24,734 nucleotides of DNA from Methanolacinia sp964465295 (lineage in GTDB: Archaea; Halobacteriota; Methanomicrobia; Methanomicrobiales; Methanomicrobiaceae). Made by a program: the position numbers and the translations under genes. This document shows positions 6,505 to 14,023 of this stretch, in pieces. Numbering within the stretch: position 1 is the stretch's first letter; each line of letters opens with the position of its first letter. The stretch covers positions 1-24,734 of the forward strand of contig CAYXKC010000017.1 in assembly GCA_964465295.1 (NCBI GenBank), read 5' to 3'. The notes below the pieces were generated by a model. That model searched no databases, had not been told where the DNA came from, and saw nothing but the letters and a program-made list of their open reading frames with translations.

Positions 6505-7755
6505 TTATACCCAGCCGCGGATTTTCATTGCCTCGACAACACGCTTGACTGCAACGACATATGCAGCCTGGCGCATGTTTACTTTATACTCTTTTGATGC
6601 AAAGAGGACTTCATGATATGATTTAGTCATCGCAGCATCAAGTTTTGCATAAACTTCCTCAAGTGGCCAGTAATGCATGTACATGTTCTGGACCATCTCG
6701 TAATACGAAACCGTGACTCCTCCTGCATTGCAGAGGAAATCCGGGATTACATGGACACCGTTTTTAAACAGGACATCGTCTCCATCAGGTGTGGTTGGTC
6801 CGTTTGCAAGTTCGCAGATGACCTTCGCCTGGATGGTCTTTGCTACTTTGGCATTTATGGCGCCTTCATCAGGTGCTGCTGCAACAATAATATCTACAGG
6901 AAGTGCGAGGACATCTTCATTTGTGAGTTTATTGAGCCCTTTATAGCCGGTAACTGATCCGGTGACCTTTTTATGCTCAATTACGGCCTCGATATTTAGT
7001 CCGTTCTCATCATAGACTCCTCCCTTTGAATCTGTAACCGCAACTACAGTAGATCCAAACATCTCTCTTACAAGTGTTGACGCGAAGACACCGGCATTTC
7101 CGAAACCGAGGACTGCGATCTTTGCTTTAGCGAGTTCTATACCGAGCTCCTCTGCCGCTTCACGAAGGGTATACATACCGCCTTTTGCAGTCGCATCGTT
7201 CCTGCCGAGTGAACCGCCGATGACAATAGGCTTTCCGGTAACTACACCGAACTGGTTTTTACCGCTGATCTTGGAAAATTCATCCGTCATCCATGCCATA
7301 ATCTGTGCATTGGTATAGACATCAGGAGCAGGAACATCTGTATCGGGTCCGATATCTTTCCATAGTGCACGAATGTATCCGCGGCTCAATCTTTCAAGTT
7401 CGCCTTCCGACATCTCTTTTGGATTGCATATGATGCCGCCCTTTCCTCCACCGAGCGGAAGCCCGAGTACCGAGCATTTCCAGGTCATCCATGCTGCAAG
7501 TGCACGGACCGTATCGATGGTTTCCTCAGGATGATAGCGGATGCCTCCCTTGCAGGGGCCGAGCGCATCGTTATACTGCACACGGAATCCCTGGAATGTC
7601 CGGGTTGTACCGTCATCCATCTTGACAGGTATTGCTACCTGAATCTGTTTTTGCGGCTGCATAAGAATGTCTACGACATCCTGATCCAGTTTAAGTATAT
7701 TTGCGCAGTCCTGAAGCTGCTGCTGGGCCATCTCAAACGGGTTAACTTTTGACAT
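6505..7755 (-). CDS. gdhA: Glutamate dehydrogenase, NAD(P)-dependent
   Basis: A 416-residue Glu/Leu/Phe/Val dehydrogenase that interconverts 2-oxoglutarate plus ammonia and glutamate. The substrate-binding block GPCKGGIR (Lys69), the catalytic lysine motif PLGGGKGG (Lys105) and the catalytic Asp in VPAPDVYT (Asp145) are intact. The Rossmann loop GFGNAG is at 217-222, and the strand after it ends in VAVTDSKGG; I cannot decide cofactor preference from this. The length matches archaeal hexameric GDH. AGGAAG lies about seven bases before the ATG. The promoter has an inverted repeat around the TATA box. Together with glnA, amtB-glnK and the GOGAT-type subunit the cell has both low-affinity and high-affinity ammonia routes in one neighbourhood. 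Confidence 0.96.
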   Translation of the reverse strand: MSKVNPFEMAQQQLQDCANILKLDQDVVDILMQPQKQIQVAIPVKMDDGTTRTFQGFRVQYNDALGPCKGGIRYHPEETIDTVRALAAWMTWKCSVLGLPLGGGKGGIICNPKEMSEGELERLSRGYIRALWKDIGPDTDVPAPDVYTNAQIMAWMTDEFSKISGKNQFGVVTGKPIVIGGSLGRNDATAKGGMYTLREAAEELGIELAKAKIAVLGFGNAGVFASTLVREMFGSTVVAVTDSKGGVYDENGLNIEAVIEHKKVTGSVTGYKGLNKLTNEDVLALPVDIIVAAAPDEGAINAKVAKTIQAKVICELANGPTTPDGDDVLFKNGVHVIPDFLCNAGGVTVSYYEMVQNMYMHYWPLEEVYAKLDAAMTKSYHEVLFASKEYKVNMRQAAYVVAVKRVVEAMKIRGWV

Positions 7756-7772
7756 AGTTTTGCTTCCTGTCG

Positions 7773-7806
7773 ATGTAGTCCCGGGTATATAATTAGACGA
7801 CTACAT
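7773..7806 (-). promoter_or_regulatory. gdhA promoter with inverted repeat enclosing the TATA box
   Basis: The arms ATGTAGTC (7773-7780) and GACTACAT (7799-7806) are perfect 8-bp inverses separated by 18 bp. The match extends outward as TGTC-g-ATGTAGTC against TGTC-aa-ATGTAGTC, one base out of register. The spacer holds the minus-strand TATA element (TAATTATATAC, about 7785-7795). A start near 7765 gives a leader of only about 10 nt. The symmetry suggests a dimeric regulator occluding the TATA box; it is not the GGAA-N6-TTCC type seen at glnA. Confidence 0.5.
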
Positions 7807-7962
7807 TTGACAGACAATGTTAGTTCTCTTCTATATAAAATATATAGGAATCCGGTTTCTGGGAGAGGATTCTCATTATTAATCTTTTCTATTTGTCGGT
7901 GAAAATGCACGTTGGAAGTTAATTGAAAACCGGATGAACCGGAGAATAGATCGAATCAGGAG

Positions 7963-7969
7963 AAAAAAA
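7963..7969 (-). terminator. T-run after npdG
   Basis: Seven consecutive T on the minus strand, three bases after the npdG stop, within a longer AT-rich tract. This is the typical signal for archaeal transcription termination. No stem is seen. Confidence 0.4.
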
Positions 7970-7972
7970 TAT

Positions 7973-8632
7973 TTATTTTATATAGATGCTGAGGTCCTTC
8001 AGTTTGCTGTTCTGTGCAATATTTATAGTGAGGGGTGTCAGGCTCTCTACAATGGCGGCCGAACCAAGATCCCCTGCATCAACCGGATTAAGTTTTGAGA
8101 TCTGCCTGACAAAATCCATCACTTCTTTTTTTGCTTCAGGGTCGTTGCTGCATACCGCTACTGTATAATCTAGTTCAACATCAAGCATCGTCCATTTCCT
8201 TGCCGCAACATTGTTGAATGCGGTTACAAGCCTTGCCGATTCTGGAAGCATCCTTTTTATCGCAAGTGCTGCCGATCCTTCTTCGGGAGGGCAGTACATA
8301 AAACAGCCGTCCTTTCTTTCCATCGGATTCACGGGTGATATGACAATCTTGTTGGAGAAGTATTCGGGATTTATTCCTGAAATTGTACTGCCCACATGCT
8401 GGAAGGGTAATGATATTATTATCATCTCCGCATCCCTGGCGGCCTCATCGTTTGATGTACCACGGCAGTTTGCTGTCACTCCGCGTTGTTTAAGGGTGTC
8501 TACAATCCTCTTTGCCGCTTCCACGGCTTTTGAGGGATCGCGTGATCCCAGGATAATTTCATGCTTGTCGGATACACGAAGGGCTATACCTTCTCCTATA
8601 TCTCCAGTGCCGCCAATAATACCTATTTTCAT
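7973..8632 (-). CDS. npdG: F420-dependent NADP oxidoreductase (F420H2:NADP+ oxidoreductase)
   Basis: Transfers hydride between reduced coenzyme F420 and NADP+, supplying NADPH for biosynthesis in methanogens. From the ATG at 8632 (GGTG six bases upstream) the protein has 219 residues, the usual family length; an in-frame ATG at 8665 would add an 11-residue tail and place the glycine loop too far in. The dinucleotide loop GGTGDIG is at 7-13 and the NADP 2'-phosphate contact GSRDPSKA at 29-36 (Arg31). Later family blocks are SLPFQHVG, SPVNPMERKDG and VTAFNNVAA. It is divergent from the YgiQ-type gene with about 125 bp between starts. It is a strong marker of F420-based metabolism. Confidence 0.93.
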   Translation of the reverse strand: MKIGIIGGTGDIGEGIALRVSDKHEIILGSRDPSKAVEAAKRIVDTLKQRGVTANCRGTSNDEAARDAEMIIISLPFQHVGSTISGINPEYFSNKIVISPVNPMERKDGCFMYCPPEEGSAALAIKRMLPESARLVTAFNNVAARKWTMLDVELDYTVAVCSNDPEAKKEVMDFVRQISKLNPVDAGDLGSAAIVESLTPLTINIAQNSKLKDLSIYIK

Positions 8633-8757
8633 AATAAACACCGAGTTCAGGTAATTAGTTTCCATGATACCGATAATAAATCTTTTGAAATAATTGGAAC
8701 AGCAATAATACCGCTAAATTATCCTTAGGGGGAACAAAGACTTATTGGAGATATCTT

Positions 8758-10449
8758 ATGTTTCTGCCGACCACATCCGGTGATCTGAAGAAAAGAGGCT
8801 GGGATTCGTGTGATATAATAATTGTAACGCCGGATGCCTATGTTGATCATCCTTCATTCGCAATGGCATTGCTGGGAAGGTTCCTTGAGAAAAAGGGTTA
8901 CAGGGTCGGAATAATCTCGCAGCCTAAATGGAAGGACCCGGACAGTTTTTTGAAACTGGGAGTCCCAAAGATTGCTTTTGCAGTGTCCGGCGGCCAGATG
9001 GACTCAATGGTCCTGAATTATACTGCAACAAAACTCCCACGCAGCGAGGATCTCTTTTGTGAGGATAAGAATCCGTTTTTTTCCAGGATTGGAGAGACCA
9101 AATACCGTATCCGCCCGGACAGGTGTGTCAGTGTATATTGCAGCCAGATACGTTCGGTATGCAAAGAAAAACCTATAATTATCGGTGGTATCGAGGCGTC
9201 CCTGAGAAGAATCGCCCATTATGATTACTGGTCCGGAAAGATTCGGAAGAGCCTGCTTACGGACTCAAAAGCCGGGATTTTGATCTATGGTATGGGTGAA
9301 TACCCATTGTTAAAGACTATCCGTGCAATCGAAGAGGGAATACCTTTTGAGGAGATGAAGATAGAAAATACTGTTGTCCCAGCAAAGGAGTCCGGGATTC
9401 CGGCGATCACCTCGTCACCCGGATGTATAACCCTTCCTTCATATGAAGAGATTGCATCCGATAAGGAGGCGTTTGCAAGAGCGCATATCCTTTTTGAAGA
9501 GAACAGCGACGAAAACATCCTGGTCCAGAAGCAGGATACACGTTACATAGTCCAGTATCCTGCGATGAAACTGACCCCCGGAGAACTTGATGAGATATAC
9601 TCTTCTGATTTTGAAAGGAAGGTTCATCCATCTTTTAAGAATGTCCCTGCGTTTGAGATGATTAAGACGTCTGTAACGTCTCACAGGGGATGTTTTGGCA
9701 ACTGTTCTTTCTGTGCTCTTGCTGTTCACCAGGGGAAAAATATCGTTTCAAGAAGTCATGAATCGATCCTTGATGAGATAAAAAAGATTGCGGGGCAAAA
9801 AGATTTTTCAGGAACAATTAGTGATATTGGAGGTCCTTCGGCAAACATGTACGCATCGTCCTGCAAAAGCGGCGGTTGTACCCTGCATGACTGTTTAAAG
9901 GGGGGCTACGGGTGCAAAAATCTAATCCCGGGGACAGCCAGCTATCTCGGGCTGTTAAAGAAGGCTTCCATGGTTCCCGGGGTAAAGAATATTCAGGTAA
10001 ATTCGGGAATAAGGTTTGATCCATGTATTCTCGACCAGGAGTCCCTTGAAGAGTTGCTTCAGAAATATATCCCGGGACAGATGAAGGTTGCACCGGAATC
10101 GGGTTCGGATCAGGTTCTGCGATTAATGAGGAAGCCTGAATCAGAAATTTTTAGATCATTTTTGGAAAAGTTCGGGCAGGTGAAGAAGAAGCACGGGCTG
10201 AAAAAATATGTAATTCCATATATAATTACAGGGCACCCGGGCGAAGGTGAAAGGGAGGCGGAAGAGACAAAAGCGTTTCTGGAGAAAAACAGACTTTCAG
10301 GAAGGCAGTTTCAGGTATTCACGCCCACTCCGATGACATATTCAACTGCAATGTACTATCTTGGTTATGATCCATATACTGGAGAAAGACTTGAAGTTGA
10401 GAAAAATATCAAAAAACTGGTGAAGAGAAAGAATTCACTTTTCAGGTAA
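8758..10449 (+). CDS. YgiQ-family radical SAM protein (UPF0313)
   Basis: A 563-residue radical S-adenosylmethionine protein of the YgiQ family, whose reaction is unknown. The N-terminal region (about 1-300) carries family blocks such as TPDAYVDHPSFAMALLGRFL, SGGQMDSMV and IGGIEASLRRIAHYDYW, resembling a cobalamin-binding-like fold. The radical SAM cluster motif is Cys312-x3-Cys316-x2-Cys319 in HRGCFGNCSFC, followed by the SAM-pocket SDIGGPSANMY. Additional cysteines occur at CKSGGCTLHDC and further downstream. The ATG has GGAGAT seven bases upstream. The family is widespread in bacteria and archaea; neighbours do not indicate a substrate. It ends 51 bp from the convergent mrp gene. Confidence 0.93.
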   Translation: MFLPTTSGDLKKRGWDSCDIIIVTPDAYVDHPSFAMALLGRFLEKKGYRVGIISQPKWKDPDSFLKLGVPKIAFAVSGGQMDSMVLNYTATKLPRSEDLFCEDKNPFFSRIGETKYRIRPDRCVSVYCSQIRSVCKEKPIIIGGIEASLRRIAHYDYWSGKIRKSLLTDSKAGILIYGMGEYPLLKTIRAIEEGIPFEEMKIENTVVPAKESGIPAITSSPGCITLPSYEEIASDKEAFARAHILFEENSDENILVQKQDTRYIVQYPAMKLTPGELDEIYSSDFERKVHPSFKNVPAFEMIKTSVTSHRGCFGNCSFCALAVHQGKNIVSRSHESILDEIKKIAGQKDFSGTISDIGGPSANMYASSCKSGGCTLHDCLKGGYGCKNLIPGTASYLGLLKKASMVPGVKNIQVNSGIRFDPCILDQESLEELLQKYIPGQMKVAPESGSDQVLRLMRKPESEIFRSFLEKFGQVKKKHGLKKYVIPYIITGHPGEGEREAEETKAFLEKNRLSGRQFQVFTPTPMTYSTAMYYLGYDPYTGERLEVEKNIKKLVKRKNSLFR

Positions 10450-10474
10450 AATTGGTTTTTACTAAAAAATATCA

Positions 10475-10492
10475 TGAAGTCAGGTGACTTCA
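10475..10492. terminator. Bidirectional terminator hairpin between convergent ygiQ-type gene and mrp
   Basis: TGAAGTCA-GG-TGACTTCA is a perfect inverted repeat with 8-bp arms. It is flanked by TTTTT/AAAAAA tracts on one side and AAAAAATAATTATT on the other, so each strand has a stem followed by a U-rich tail. Position between two convergent stops supports this. Confidence 0.6.
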
Positions 10493-10500
10493 AAAAATAA

Positions 10501-11394
10501 TTATTCCTTTATCTCTTTCAGGACATTTTCCATTACTTCATCAACATGTTTCCATGTGACTTCGTTCTGTTCGCTGCCGTCTCTTTTAAGAATAAAAGGC
10601 CTTCCTTCATCTCCTGCGATCCTCATATCGACGTCAAGCGGGATTCTTCCAAGATAAGGTACATTTAGCTCTTTAGCAGCTTTCTCTCCACCGCCTCTTC
10701 CGAAGAGATCGATTACTTCGCCGCATTTGGGGCAGACAAGTCCGCTCATGTTTTCGATGATTCCAAGAACCTTTAATCCGAGTTTTTCGATGAATTTTAC
10801 TGACTTTGACGAATCAAGAATTGCAACATCCTGGGGGGTGGTTACTATGACTGCGCCTGCGATATTCGGTGCAAGCTGTGCGACAGACAGGGCCTCGTCG
10901 CCCGTTCCGGGGGGGAGATCCACAACAAGGAAATCAAGATCCCCCCAGTTGACCTCTTCAAGGAACTGCTTGATTGCGGTGTTTTTCATTGCCCCTCTCC
11001 AGATGATAGGGCTTGATGTATCGGGGAGCAGGAATGCCATCGATACTACACCGAGCTTTCCGGATATCTTCACAGGCTCAATGGTCTTTCCGTCATATGA
11101 CCCGAGTTTCTGGTCCTCAATACCTAACATTTTCGGGATATTGGGACCGTGGATGTCCATGTCGGCAAGGCCTGTGTTGAATCCCTTGTTTGAAAGTGCC
11201 ATTGCAAGGTTTGTTGCGACTGTGCTCTTCCCGACGCCGCCCTTTCCGCTAAGAACCAAAATGACGTGCTTAACATTCATCTCAACGTTTTTCTGGAGAT
11301 TTGATGCCGCTTTTTGCGGGTCGTTACAGGTTGCCGCCGAAGGGCATGATGAACACTGTCCGTCACAGTTTGACTGCTCTTTTTTTTCTGCCAT
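10501..11394 (-). CDS. mrp: Mrp/Nbp35-family Fe-S cluster carrier ATPase
   Basis: A 297-residue P-loop ATPase that holds and delivers iron-sulfur clusters to apoproteins. The deviant Walker A SGKGGVGKS is at 49-57, the Switch/Walker-type DMDIHGPNIP near 78-88, and VVDLPPGTGDE near 157-167. Cys221 and Cys224 (CPKCGE) form the CxxC that bridges a cluster in the dimer. The N-terminus has an extra Cys10-x3-Cys14-x2-Cys17-x5-Cys23 set, whose last part matches the Nbp35 ferredoxin-like motif. The start has GGAGAG six bases upstream. It lies downstream of two small regulator genes on the same strand, with a gap of about 160 bp. Confidence 0.94.
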   Translation of the reverse strand: MAEKKEQSNCDGQCSSCPSAATCNDPQKAASNLQKNVEMNVKHVILVLSGKGGVGKSTVATNLAMALSNKGFNTGLADMDIHGPNIPKMLGIEDQKLGSYDGKTIEPVKISGKLGVVSMAFLLPDTSSPIIWRGAMKNTAIKQFLEEVNWGDLDFLVVDLPPGTGDEALSVAQLAPNIAGAVIVTTPQDVAILDSSKSVKFIEKLGLKVLGIIENMSGLVCPKCGEVIDLFGRGGGEKAAKELNVPYLGRIPLDVDMRIAGDEGRPFILKRDGSEQNEVTWKHVDEVMENVLKEIKE

Positions 11395-11554
11395 TAAGTC
11401 TCTCCATATATCAGAATAATAGAAGATTTTTCATTTCAGGAACTATAAAACTATCAATTTGATCAGGATTTGTTTAAAATGTAAAGGGTTCAGGCGAATG
11501 TCCCGGACAATTATTGCTGGGTCATTTTGTATATAAACAACGGCTGGATAATGA

Positions 11555-11908
11555 TCAGATCTCTGATCCGGAATCCTTTTTTCGTGCCATGCTTCTGAAT
11601 TGATTAAGTTCCTGGACGCAGCGGCATATATCACAAATGGTAACAGAACCTTCTCCGGTAATAACTCCCTCCGCCCAGGATTCAATGATATCGTCCAGGT
11701 CTGTGGAAATAATAATATCTCCGGAACCGCGTTTTTTACTCATGTACTGTGATACTGCGGCACGGGATATCCCCATCCATTTTGCAACCTTTGCCTGGGG
11801 TATCCCTTTCTCTTCGACGAGACGGCAGACAAGCTCTGCCCTGAGTGTTGGGAGGTAATTTCTGACGACTTCGTCACATGTCATTATATCGCATATGGGA
11901 AAGTTCAT
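11555..11908 (-). CDS. Small helix-turn-helix regulator with C-terminal cysteine cluster (COG2522-like)
   Basis: A 117-residue protein. Residues about 33-60 form an XRE-like helix-turn-helix (QAKVAKWMGISRAAVSQYMSK). The C-terminal part has Cys92, Cys95 and Cys97 (TICDICRC), with Cys6, Cys11 and Cys28 near the N-terminus, so metal or Fe-S binding is plausible. This resembles the DNA-binding half of archaeal ThiR-type regulators but lacks a ThiN domain. Its start overlaps the stop of the upstream winged-helix gene by four bases (ATGA), so both are likely made together. The target is unknown; its neighbour mrp raises the possibility of Fe-S related control. The family assignment is from memory of the motif. 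Confidence 0.75.
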   Translation of the reverse strand: MNFPICDIMTCDEVVRNYLPTLRAELVCRLVEEKGIPQAKVAKWMGISRAAVSQYMSKKRGSGDIIISTDLDDIIESWAEGVITGEGSVTICDICRCVQELNQFRSMARKKDSGSEI

Positions 11909-12174
11909 ACAGAAGCCACGTCCGCAGATTCCTCAAGTCCCGGTACTTCCTTCTTCTGGTAAAGAACCTGTCTTGCATCACGGAAGTTGAATTTTTCTAT
12001 GATGAGTCCTTTCTCCTTCAGCCTCTTCAGGGCATAGCGGATTGTTCTTGGAGCAATTTCTGCTTCGTTGGTCATGTCCTTAAATGTTCTGGGCTTTCCA
12101 TCGTCAAGAACCCGCATCAGGATCCTTGCGGATGGGGGGAGACCAGATCTGTTCACGGTGTTAACAGCAACCAT
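11905..12174 (-). CDS. Small winged-helix transcriptional regulator
   Basis: An 89-residue protein consisting essentially of one winged-helix domain (about 13-75): ARILMRVLDDGKPRTFKDM, a recognition helix around APRTIRYALKRLKEKGLI and a basic wing ending in RQVLYQKK. It resembles archaeal MarR/ArsR-like repressors without a ligand domain. A perfect 15-bp palindrome lies 9 bp upstream of its ATG and an imperfect copy lies within its first codons, suggesting autorepression. It is followed by the overlapping small HTH gene. Regulated pathway unknown. Confidence 0.78.
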   Translation of the reverse strand: MVAVNTVNRSGLPPSARILMRVLDDGKPRTFKDMTNEAEIAPRTIRYALKRLKEKGLIIEKFNFRDARQVLYQKKEVPGLEESADVASV

Positions 12175-12197
12175 AATCCTTAGTTAACACTGTTAAC
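12151..12197 (-). promoter_or_regulatory. Operator pair upstream of and inside the winged-helix regulator gene
   Basis: GTTAACA-c-TGTTAAC at 12183-12197 is a perfect palindrome with 7-bp arms. GTTCACGGTGTTAAC at 12151-12165 repeats it with three changes in one arm and centre. Centres are 32 bp apart, about three helical turns, so both would face the same side of DNA. An AT-rich TATA-like stretch (GTTATTTATG on the minus strand, about 12195-12204) precedes the first site, placing the palindrome between TATA and the likely start. Confidence 0.6.
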
Positions 12198-12282
12198 ATA
12201 AATAACTTTCGGGTATGCTCCTATCAGTAGTATAATTTGATTCTTTTTTTTAATCAATATGAAATAAAATTCAGATCAGGTT

Positions 12283-13470
12283 TTATTGTATCTTAGAATA
12301 CGATCTGATAATATTCCTGTAGACTTTAACTGATCTTTTGAGCTGTTCTGTTGAGACGGCCTCATTTACGCCGTGCAGTGTCTCAATCTCCCCCGGTCCG
12401 TATTCGATCACATCGAATCCCTTCTTTCTCAAAAACCTTGCATCTGTAGCAGCCCACTGGACAAAAGGTGACGGACTGCCCCTGCACACTTCCCTGATAC
12501 TTTCTATTGCCTTCTTTACAATATCAGAGTCTCTGTCGGTATATGTCGGTTCAAAATATTCTTTGACTGTTATTTGATCCTTGCTGTCTATTGAGCGCAG
12601 TTCCCTGAGAATATCCTCAGGGTCGCATCCCCAGGGGATCCTCATCTCAAGTGCAAGGCAGCACTTCTGGGCTATGATATTGAGTTTCTCTCCACCCCTG
12701 ATGATCCCCGGGTTATATGTCACCTTCCTCAGGACATTTCCTATTGGGCAAAAGTCTGCCGCTTCCCGGATAACCTTCTCCGATTCGCTTATAATCAGGT
12801 CAAATTCAGTCGAATACGAGTATGTTCTCCTGTTTATCTCCTTTACGTGGCTGATGAATTCAAGCGCCTTTTCAATTGAGCTCACACCAATCTCGGGGTA
12901 AAGTGAGCCGTGTCCGGGTTCTCCCCGGAATTCTATCTGGAGTCTCAACAATCCTTTCTGCCCTATTGAAGGATGAAAGGCGGGTGTGCATTCTGCGATA
13001 ACACAATCGCAGGGCTGCATGAAGCCTTCTTCAATAAGATGCCTGATCCCGAAATCTCCTCCCGTCTCCTCGTCACAGACGAAGCAGAGGTTGGCAGGAA
13101 TTTCAGTATTATTGTTATATTCTTCGATAAATGCTGTAAGTATTGCGGCACAGCCCCCCTTCATGTCGGCAGCCCCCCTTCCATAAATATACCCGTCAGC
13201 TATCCTGCCCGAGAAAGGATCATAATCCCATCCGTCGGGAATTGCGGGGACAACATCAACATGGCCGAGGAGAAGAAGCGGACGGTTTTCAAAGGTGGTG
13301 AATATATTGCTCTTTCCACCGGGAAGATCCGTTCTTTTGTAAGGGATTTTGTATTTGAAAAAATATTTTTCAATATAATCGATTACCTCCGATGTCCTTC
13401 CCGGAGGGTTTTCGCTATTGATCTTTATAAGATCAATACAGGTAGTTACAACATCGGGTGCTTCGTTCAT
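12283..13470 (-). CDS. M20-family metallo-deacylase/peptidase (ArgE/DapE type)
   Basis: A 395-residue two-domain zinc hydrolase of the ArgE/DapE/ACY1 group, which cleaves N-acyl amino acids or related amides. Metal ligands and catalytic residues are in place: His70 and Asp72 (GHVDVV), the bridging Asp102 (GAADMKGG), catalytic Glu134 with Glu135 (DEETGG), Glu160 (AECT) and C-terminal His366 (LHGVNE). His187 (GHGS) is in the dimerisation lid domain. The ATG at 13470 overlaps the upstream stop by four bases, preferred over the longer open frame from 13566, which would overlap that gene by 100 bp. Methanogens normally make lysine through LL-DAP aminotransferase, so desuccinylase is not expected. 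Substrate undetermined. Confidence 0.85.
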   Translation of the reverse strand: MNEAPDVVTTCIDLIKINSENPPGRTSEVIDYIEKYFFKYKIPYKRTDLPGGKSNIFTTFENRPLLLLGHVDVVPAIPDGWDYDPFSGRIADGYIYGRGAADMKGGCAAILTAFIEEYNNNTEIPANLCFVCDEETGGDFGIRHLIEEGFMQPCDCVIAECTPAFHPSIGQKGLLRLQIEFRGEPGHGSLYPEIGVSSIEKALEFISHVKEINRRTYSYSTEFDLIISESEKVIREAADFCPIGNVLRKVTYNPGIIRGGEKLNIIAQKCCLALEMRIPWGCDPEDILRELRSIDSKDQITVKEYFEPTYTDRDSDIVKKAIESIREVCRGSPSPFVQWAATDARFLRKKGFDVIEYGPGEIETLHGVNEAVSTEQLKRSVKVYRNIIRSYSKIQ

Positions 13471-13976
13471 CTCTTTGTCGCCATAAATTCTTTGAAGAGT
13501 ATATCCAGTGATGCCCCGTTGTAGAGACTTTTGATGAAATCCTGCGAGAAGAACTCTTCGATCCACGTCATAAAATGGTTTATTTCTGTAGGCTGGTTGA
13601 TGTCGGGATTGATGGAGATCCTGAAACTCCTGTATCCTGCAGGGGTGGAGTTGTCGTATATCGCTCTCCAGAGGGAAGGAAGAGTATTGAACTTCTCAGG
13701 ATGATTTGTCTTAAGCCAGTTGATAAATTCCGGAAAGAGTATCCTGTCTCCTTTCTTCTCCTCGTCTATCCTCCATCTCATGTATTCCATGTTCATCTTG
13801 TTCCTGACATTGTGGTAGTTGTATGCAAGAATGCAGACCGAAAAATCGATATGCGCAATGGTATCCATGAAGTAGAAATACAAAACCTGGTTGAAATCTC
13901 CTACGGATTCAAGAACAAGCGATTTGCTGTAAAGAGTATCCAGTACATGATGATATTCGTTCTTTTCAAGAAGCAT
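13467..13976 (-). CDS. Conserved-looking protein of unknown function
   Basis: A 169-residue soluble protein I do not recognise. It is rich in aromatic residues, with stretches such as LYFYFMDTIAHIDFSV, WRIDEEKKGDRILFPEFI and MTWIEEFFSQDFIKSLYNG, and has no signal peptide or continuous membrane helix. A His at 42 with Asp44 and a Tyr/Asn-rich segment (LAYNYHNVRN) follow, but no known catalytic pattern is obvious. The gene sits 47 bp after moaA and overlaps the M20 gene start by four bases, so it is probably translated and coupled. The mostly helical look could suit a partner for the hydrolase; that is speculation. Confidence 0.7.
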   Translation of the reverse strand: MLLEKNEYHHVLDTLYSKSLVLESVGDFNQVLYFYFMDTIAHIDFSVCILAYNYHNVRNKMNMEYMRWRIDEEKKGDRILFPEFINWLKTNHPEKFNTLPSLWRAIYDNSTPAGYRSFRISINPDINQPTEINHFMTWIEEFFSQDFIKSLYNGASLDILFKEFMATKR

Positions 13977-14023
13977 ATCTACCAGTTGGACTACAGTTCA
14001 AAAATATTTTTGCAAAAGAGCAT

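Noticed and set aside
10727..11419. 230-codon plus-strand open frame
   Set aside because: Shadow of mrp; the sense strand carries P-loop and CxxC motifs.
12973..13524. 183-codon plus-strand open frame
   Set aside because: Antisense to the M20 hydrolase, whose catalytic residues are all intact on the other strand.
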